From: an uncultured Neisseria sp. | GTDB taxonomy: Bacteria; Pseudomonadota; Gammaproteobacteria; Burkholderiales; Neisseriaceae | Length of the DNA stretch: 7,570 nucleotides | Assembly: GCA_937919795.1 (NCBI GenBank) | Contig: CALFOA010000373.1 | Span: 1 to 7,570 of the forward strand | Direction of reading: 5' to 3' | Shown: piece by piece, positions 6,662 through 7,570 of the stretch | Numbering within the stretch: position 1 is the first letter of the stretch | Layout: each line of letters starts with the position of its first letter | Notes under the pieces: generated by a model | Databases searched by the model: none | The model's input: only the letters and a program-made list of their open reading frames with translations | What the model was told of the DNA's origin: nothing | Program-made: the position numbers and the translations under genes

Positions 6662-7570
6662 TCAGTGATCACCATACAGTTTCTGTTTCAGCAGCAAAGC
6701 GGCGGTGAGAATCAGCGAGGGAACCGCCAGAATCACGAAAATGGTCACATAATCCAGCTTCCAAGCCAGCAGTTGGCCGGTGAGGAAGGTGCCGGCAATC
6801 GCGCCCAAGCGGCCGATGCCCAGCATCCACGATACGCCGGTGGTGCGGCATTCGGTGGGGTAGAATTTGGCGGCCAGCGCCGGTAGCGAAGTTTGCGCAG
6901 TGTTTTGCATCACACCGGCAAACAGCACCACCGCAATCAATACGCCCAAGCCTTGTCCCAGAGACCAGCCGATACAAGCCACCGACAGCGCGGTGAGGAA
7001 TGAGAGCAGCGCAATCAGTTTGTTGCCGTTGAATCGATCCATCAGCCAACCGCTGGCAATCGCGCCCAAGCCACCTAAAGCAAACAGGCCGGAAATGCGC
7101 GGGCCGAGCTCCGGTGGCATATTGGCTTCGCGGAACAATACCGGCATCCAGTTGATCATGGCGTAGAAGATAATCAGGCCGCAGAAATAGCTGATCCACA
7201 GCAAAATCGAACCGGCGCGGAAATGGGAGCCCAATACCATGGCCATCGGATTTTCGCTTTTCGGCACCGCGCGGTTTTCGGTGAGCACAAAAGTGGCGTG
7301 ATCCAAATCGGCACGCGGATTGATGCGGCGCAGGATTTTGCGTACCTGCTCGGCCGGTTTGTTTTTGGCGACCAAATAAGTGGCCGATTGCGGCAGCAGG
7401 AAAATCATGATGAAGCCCAAGACCAGCGGCAGCAGGCCGCACCACAGCAAAGTAGTACGCCAGCCGTATTCAGGAATCATCCAAGAAGCAAAAAAGCCAC
7501 CTGCCGCCGCGCCCACCGGAAAACCGCAATACATGGTGTTCACAATCAGCGAGCGCTTGTGTTCGGGGCT
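6662..7570 (-). CDS. MFS aromatic acid:H+ symporter (PcaK-like), 5' end outside window
   Basis: This is the C-terminal 302 residues of a major facilitator transporter; family members have about 450 residues, so roughly 150 N-terminal residues lie outside. The frame is open to base 7570, so the GTG at 7543 is internal, not a start. Hydrophobic segments alternate with loops as in TM4-TM12. The repeated MFS loop motif appears as GWLMDRFNGNKL, and the block YPTECRTTGVSWMLGIGRLGAIAG near the C-terminus is characteristic of the aromatic acid:H+ symporter (AAHS) family containing PcaK, BenK, VanK and MucK. It precedes the 4-hydroxybenzoate pathway, so import of 4-hydroxybenzoate or protocatechuate is the likely role, but the substrate cannot be read from sequence. 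It ends 210 bp before ligJ with a long hairpin between, so it may be transcribed separately. Confidence 0.85.
   Translation of the reverse strand, partial: SPEHKRSLIVNTMYCGFPVGAAAGGFFASWMIPEYGWRTTLLWCGLLPLVLGFIMIFLLPQSATYLVAKNKPAEQVRKILRRINPRADLDHATFVLTENRAVPKSENPMAMVLGSHFRAGSILLWISYFCGLIIFYAMINWMPVLFREANMPPELGPRISGLFALGGLGAIASGWLMDRFNGNKLIALLSFLTALSVACIGWSLGQGLGVLIAVVLFAGVMQNTAQTSLPALAAKFYPTECRTTGVSWMLGIGRLGAIAGTFLTGQLLAWKLDYVTIFVILAVPSLILTAALLLKQKLYGDH

Noticed and set aside
6448..6675. 75-residue minus-strand frame before ligJ
   Set aside because: It runs through both arms of the hairpin and the A+T-rich leader, overlaps the ends of both neighbours and resembles no known protein.
7541..7543. 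GTG as the transporter start codon
   Set aside because: The frame continues upstream to the window edge with typical MFS residues (SPEHKRSL), and the protein would lack its first several membrane segments.

Overview
The window reads as part of a Neisseriaceae chromosome. The 12-mer TGCCTGTCTGAA occurs seven times (either strand), all between genes, plus one copy matching 10 of 12 bases. From memory this is the 'TG-wad' dialect of the neisserial DNA uptake sequence (DUS), described for Neisseria wadsworthii and N. shayeganii. A Correia-like miniature element and a second mini-element with neisserial IS5-type ends support the same assignment.

Every gene lies on the minus strand, so transcription runs from high to low coordinates. 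In that order: an MFS aromatic-acid transporter (5' end outside the window), a 210-bp spacer with a long perfect hairpin and a DUS, then ligJ, ligK, a 263-bp spacer holding a mini-element, pobA, ligI, a 185-bp spacer holding the Correia-like element, ligA, ligB and ligC (3' end outside the window). No rRNA, tRNA, CRISPR array or intact transposase is visible. The longest stretch without a gene is the 263-bp spacer.

The genes form one catabolic route. The transporter imports an aromatic acid, probably 4-hydroxybenzoate. PobA hydroxylates it to protocatechuate. LigAB opens the ring between carbons 4 and 5. LigC oxidises the semialdehyde to 2-pyrone-4,6-dicarboxylate. LigI opens the pyrone to 4-oxalomesaconate. 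LigJ hydrates this to 4-carboxy-4-hydroxy-2-oxoadipate, which LigK cleaves to pyruvate and oxaloacetate. All catalytic residues I could place are present. A LigU-type isomerase and a regulator are not in the window.

The enzymes are known families. The unusual content is between them: two different miniature elements sit in spacers of the same operon. One replaces the ligI stop codon. The other appears to have split an inverted-DUS hairpin, leaving a 4-bp duplication. A DUS-like sequence also merges with the ligC Shine-Dalgarno.
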